DNA from: Petrimonas sp.
GTDB taxonomy: Bacteria > Bacteroidota > Bacteroidia > Bacteroidales > Dysgonomonadaceae
Assembly: GCA_012839475.1 (NCBI GenBank)
Contig: DUNG01000008.1
Coordinates: forward strand, 1-64,000
Direction of reading: 5' to 3'
Length of the DNA stretch: 64,000 bases
The position numbers and the translations under genes are program-made. The first letter of the stretch is position 1. Each line of letters begins with the position of its first letter. Below the pieces are notes generated by a model. The model saw only the letters and a program-made list of their open reading frames with translations, was not told the DNA's origin and made no database searches. Below are positions 62,331 through 64,000 of this stretch, one piece after another.

Positions 62331-62858
62331 TTAGGCAAAAGCGTGTTTTTCCTTGATGGCTTGTAGCAATCCCTCGGTCGCATCTTCGAGAAGGTCAAGT
62401 ACCAGCTCAAAGCCAGATGCGCCGCCATAGTAGGGGTCGGGAACGTGGTCGTGGTTATATTGTTGGGAATAGTCGGTCATCATATGGATCTTGTCCAGCT
62501 GTTCTTTGGTAGAAGCCAGCGACTTCACATTGGTGTAGTTGCTGCTGTCCATCACGATGATATAATCAAACTTGTCGAGGTCTCTTTTCCGGAACCGGCG
62601 TGCCCTGCTGAGGAAGTCGTAGCCTCTTTTTGCACCGTGTGCCCGCATACGCTCATCCGGCAGGTCGCCTTCGTGCCAACCAGAGGTCCCCGCGGAGTCT
62701 ACCTCAATGAAATCCTGTAGCTCATGATCCTCTATTAATTGTTTCATAATGCCCTCGGCGCCCGGTGAACGGCATATGTTCCCAAGGCAGACAAAGAGCA
62801 CACGTACCTTCTTACCTTCTCTATTATTGGAATCTTTTATTTTATTGGAATGTTTCAT
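62331..62858 (-). CDS. Low-molecular-weight protein-tyrosine phosphatase
   Basis: This 175-aa phosphatase has the P-loop VCLGNICRSP (Cys-x5-Arg) about 25 residues in and the acid loop DPYYGG near 140. The N-terminus is slightly longer than usual (about 17 Lys/Asn-rich residues). Often linked to capsule or exopolysaccharide control, but no such genes are here. Confidence 0.92.
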   Translation of the reverse strand: MKHSNKIKDSNNREGKKVRVLFVCLGNICRSPGAEGIMKQLIEDHELQDFIEVDSAGTSGWHEGDLPDERMRAHGAKRGYDFLSRARRFRKRDLDKFDYIIVMDSSNYTNVKSLASTKEQLDKIHMMTDYSQQYNHDHVPDPYYGGASGFELVLDLLEDATEGLLQAIKEKHAFA

Positions 62859-62919
62859 TTTTTATGGGATCTCCTTAAAATATAACCCTTAACAACTTAA
62901 TAACCTTGACAATTTCCCG

Positions 62920-62994
62920 CAAAGATAGCGGAATTACACGAAGTCCCCAAAACTTATTCCCACCGAATGATTTTTAATTATTTGCTTATCTTCG
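62920..62994. promoter_or_regulatory. Divergent promoters of phosphatase and DUF454 genes
   Basis: A leftward -7 element TATCTTTG (plus-strand CAAAGATA, 62920-62927) and a rightward near-match TATCTTCG (62987-62994) lie in the 175-bp divergent gap. Confidence 0.5.
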
Positions 62995-63033
62995 CGGTTC
63001 AGAACTGTTTTTGCGTGAAAATCATCCAATAGA

Positions 63034-63483
63034 ATGAGAAGTAGGGGTAATGCGGTTGTCACCATACCAAATGAGGAGAAGGGGAGCCTTGAGCTGAAAA
63101 GGAGCAAGGTGGCCCGATTGCTGTACGCGATAGGGGGTACTGTTGCGCTGGTATTGGCCATGCTGGGCATCGTGGTACCGGGTCTGCCGGTTACCCCGTT
63201 TGCCCTGCTATCGGCGTTCCTTTACGCGAAGAGCTCTAAGCGGATGTACGATTGGCTGTTGAATAACCGGGTGTTGGGCCCGAGAATAAAGAATTACCAA
63301 CGTCGGAAAGGGTTGACCCGAAAAGGGAAAGCCGGGGTTATCGTTGTTATGTCGCTCATGGTACTCTTTTCATCGTTCGTGGTTATCCGTGATAACCTTA
63401 CCGTTAGGGGGATTATTCTTTTGCTGGGAGTTATAGGATCGCTGGTGGTATGGTTTGTAGTGCCCACGGCACGGGAGGAGTGA
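63034..63483 (+). CDS. DUF454 (YbaN-like) inner-membrane protein
   Basis: This 149-aa protein has two N-terminal transmembrane helices around GLPVTPFALLSAFLYAKSSKRMYDWLLN, the DUF454 signature, and two more at the C-terminus. Function unknown. Confidence 0.88.
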   Translation: MRSRGNAVVTIPNEEKGSLELKRSKVARLLYAIGGTVALVLAMLGIVVPGLPVTPFALLSAFLYAKSSKRMYDWLLNNRVLGPRIKNYQRRKGLTRKGKAGVIVVMSLMVLFSSFVVIRDNLTVRGIILLLGVIGSLVVWFVVPTAREE

Positions 63484-63484
63484 T

Positions 63485-64000
63485 TTAAACCCGCAAGTAC
63501 GCGAAGTAATGTTTTTCTACCCTCTTCGATAGCAACTCGATATTGAGCATATCAGAAGCTTTGGAGATATCTTTCACCGTGCCATCCTTGTAGAGGATCC
63601 CGATGCTGTCATCTTCTTTATTGTACATATCGGTCGCCATGCAATCCGATGCCAGGAAGTAGCCGGCTTCATGTTCCGAAACGTTAAACTTCCGCGTATA
63701 GTATTCCAGCTGTTGTTTAACCCTCTCTGGTTCAACCTCATCTTCTGTTATCTCGATTTTAAAGAGTTTCCGGTTTATCATCCCCTCGCTCAACACCCGA
63801 AGGACTGTGTCGCCGTGTGATGCCCATACCTTTAGGGCCGACCAGAGGTCGTTGTCATCGAGGAGGGCGAAGTGCTGCAACGCTTCACCGTGGTTCTCGA
63901 AGTCGGCCAAGGTGGTCTCTTTCTTCAAGAAGTAGGATAGGGCAGGGGAGGCGAAGAGGCGTTCTCCATTCATACTCAGCTCTTTGGCCCGTTTTAGCGT
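63485..64000 (-). CDS. HD-domain phosphohydrolase, partial (C-terminal part)
   Basis: The frame stays open to the window edge, so the ATG at 63971 is not the start. The 172 visible residues (SEGMINRKLFKIEI, YYTRKFNVSEHEAGYFLASD) resemble the C-terminal part of HD-superfamily phosphohydrolases related to dNTPases. The HD motif itself would lie outside the window. Confidence 0.6.
   Translation of the reverse strand, partial: TLKRAKELSMNGERLFASPALSYFLKKETTLADFENHGEALQHFALLDDNDLWSALKVWASHGDTVLRVLSEGMINRKLFKIEITEDEVEPERVKQQLEYYTRKFNVSEHEAGYFLASDCMATDMYNKEDDSIGILYKDGTVKDISKASDMLNIELLSKRVEKHYFAYLRV

Overview
The window is from a Bacteroidota chromosome, probably order Bacteroidales and possibly Dysgonomonadaceae-like (the family guess is weak). 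The evidence is the promoter style (a -7 element TAnnTTTG, in places with a TTTG about 19-20 nt upstream), propeller-type sensor kinases and a hybrid two-component protein ending in an AraC domain, a Fibrobacter-type FISUMP lipoprotein, DUF3098, and A-rich leaders with weak Shine-Dalgarno sequences.

Layout. (1) 1-6.8 kb: a 51-aa peptide gene, a LytS/LytR-type two-component pair, a lipoprotein resembling clan GH-A glycosidases and an endonuclease/exonuclease/phosphatase-fold enzyme. (2) 6.9-15.1 kb: a leftward cell-envelope cluster (secreted coiled-coil protein, FISUMP fibre-like lipoprotein, OmpA-like barrel, small protein), divergent from a one-protein hybrid two-component regulator. (3) 15.4-21.3 kb: an RNA-centred segment. 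A WYL regulator and an RtcB RNA ligase are divergent, and around them lie about ten compact inverted-repeat elements. Many have a TAnnTTTG-like promoter, a U-run terminator, or both, and some recur as families. An orphan polyvalent-type kinase domain closes the segment. (4) 21.4-41.7 kb: a leftward defence island. It holds a complete type 1 BREX set (brxA, brxB, brxC, pglX, pglZ, brxL) with an AbiE toxin-antitoxin pair between pglX and pglZ. After brxL come an ASCH-like protein, an unrecognised 382-aa protein, a VWA protein, an NTF2-like protein, a Ser/Thr kinase with FHA domain and an HExxH protein. (5) 41.8-43.8 kb: a decayed junction with an IS30 transposase remnant, two small paralogues, a divergent pair of sRNA candidates, a broken antitoxin/PIN module and tRNA-Val. 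(6) 44.1-64 kb: core housekeeping genes (purB, rluB, asnS, lepA, cca, ftsX, uppP, truB, queA, folK, prs and others).

How it may work together. BREX marks host DNA through PglX and blocks unmarked phage. AbiE is a second, autoregulated system in the cargo slot often used in BREX loci. The VWA/NTF2/kinase-FHA/HExxH operon has its own promoter and looks like a phosphorylation-based signalling module added to the locus. RtcB with its WYL regulator would repair RNA ends made by nucleases; whether the neighbouring structured RNAs are its substrates or inducers is unknown. The RNA array and the kinase module are the parts least explained by known systems. All homology statements are by eye; no search was run.
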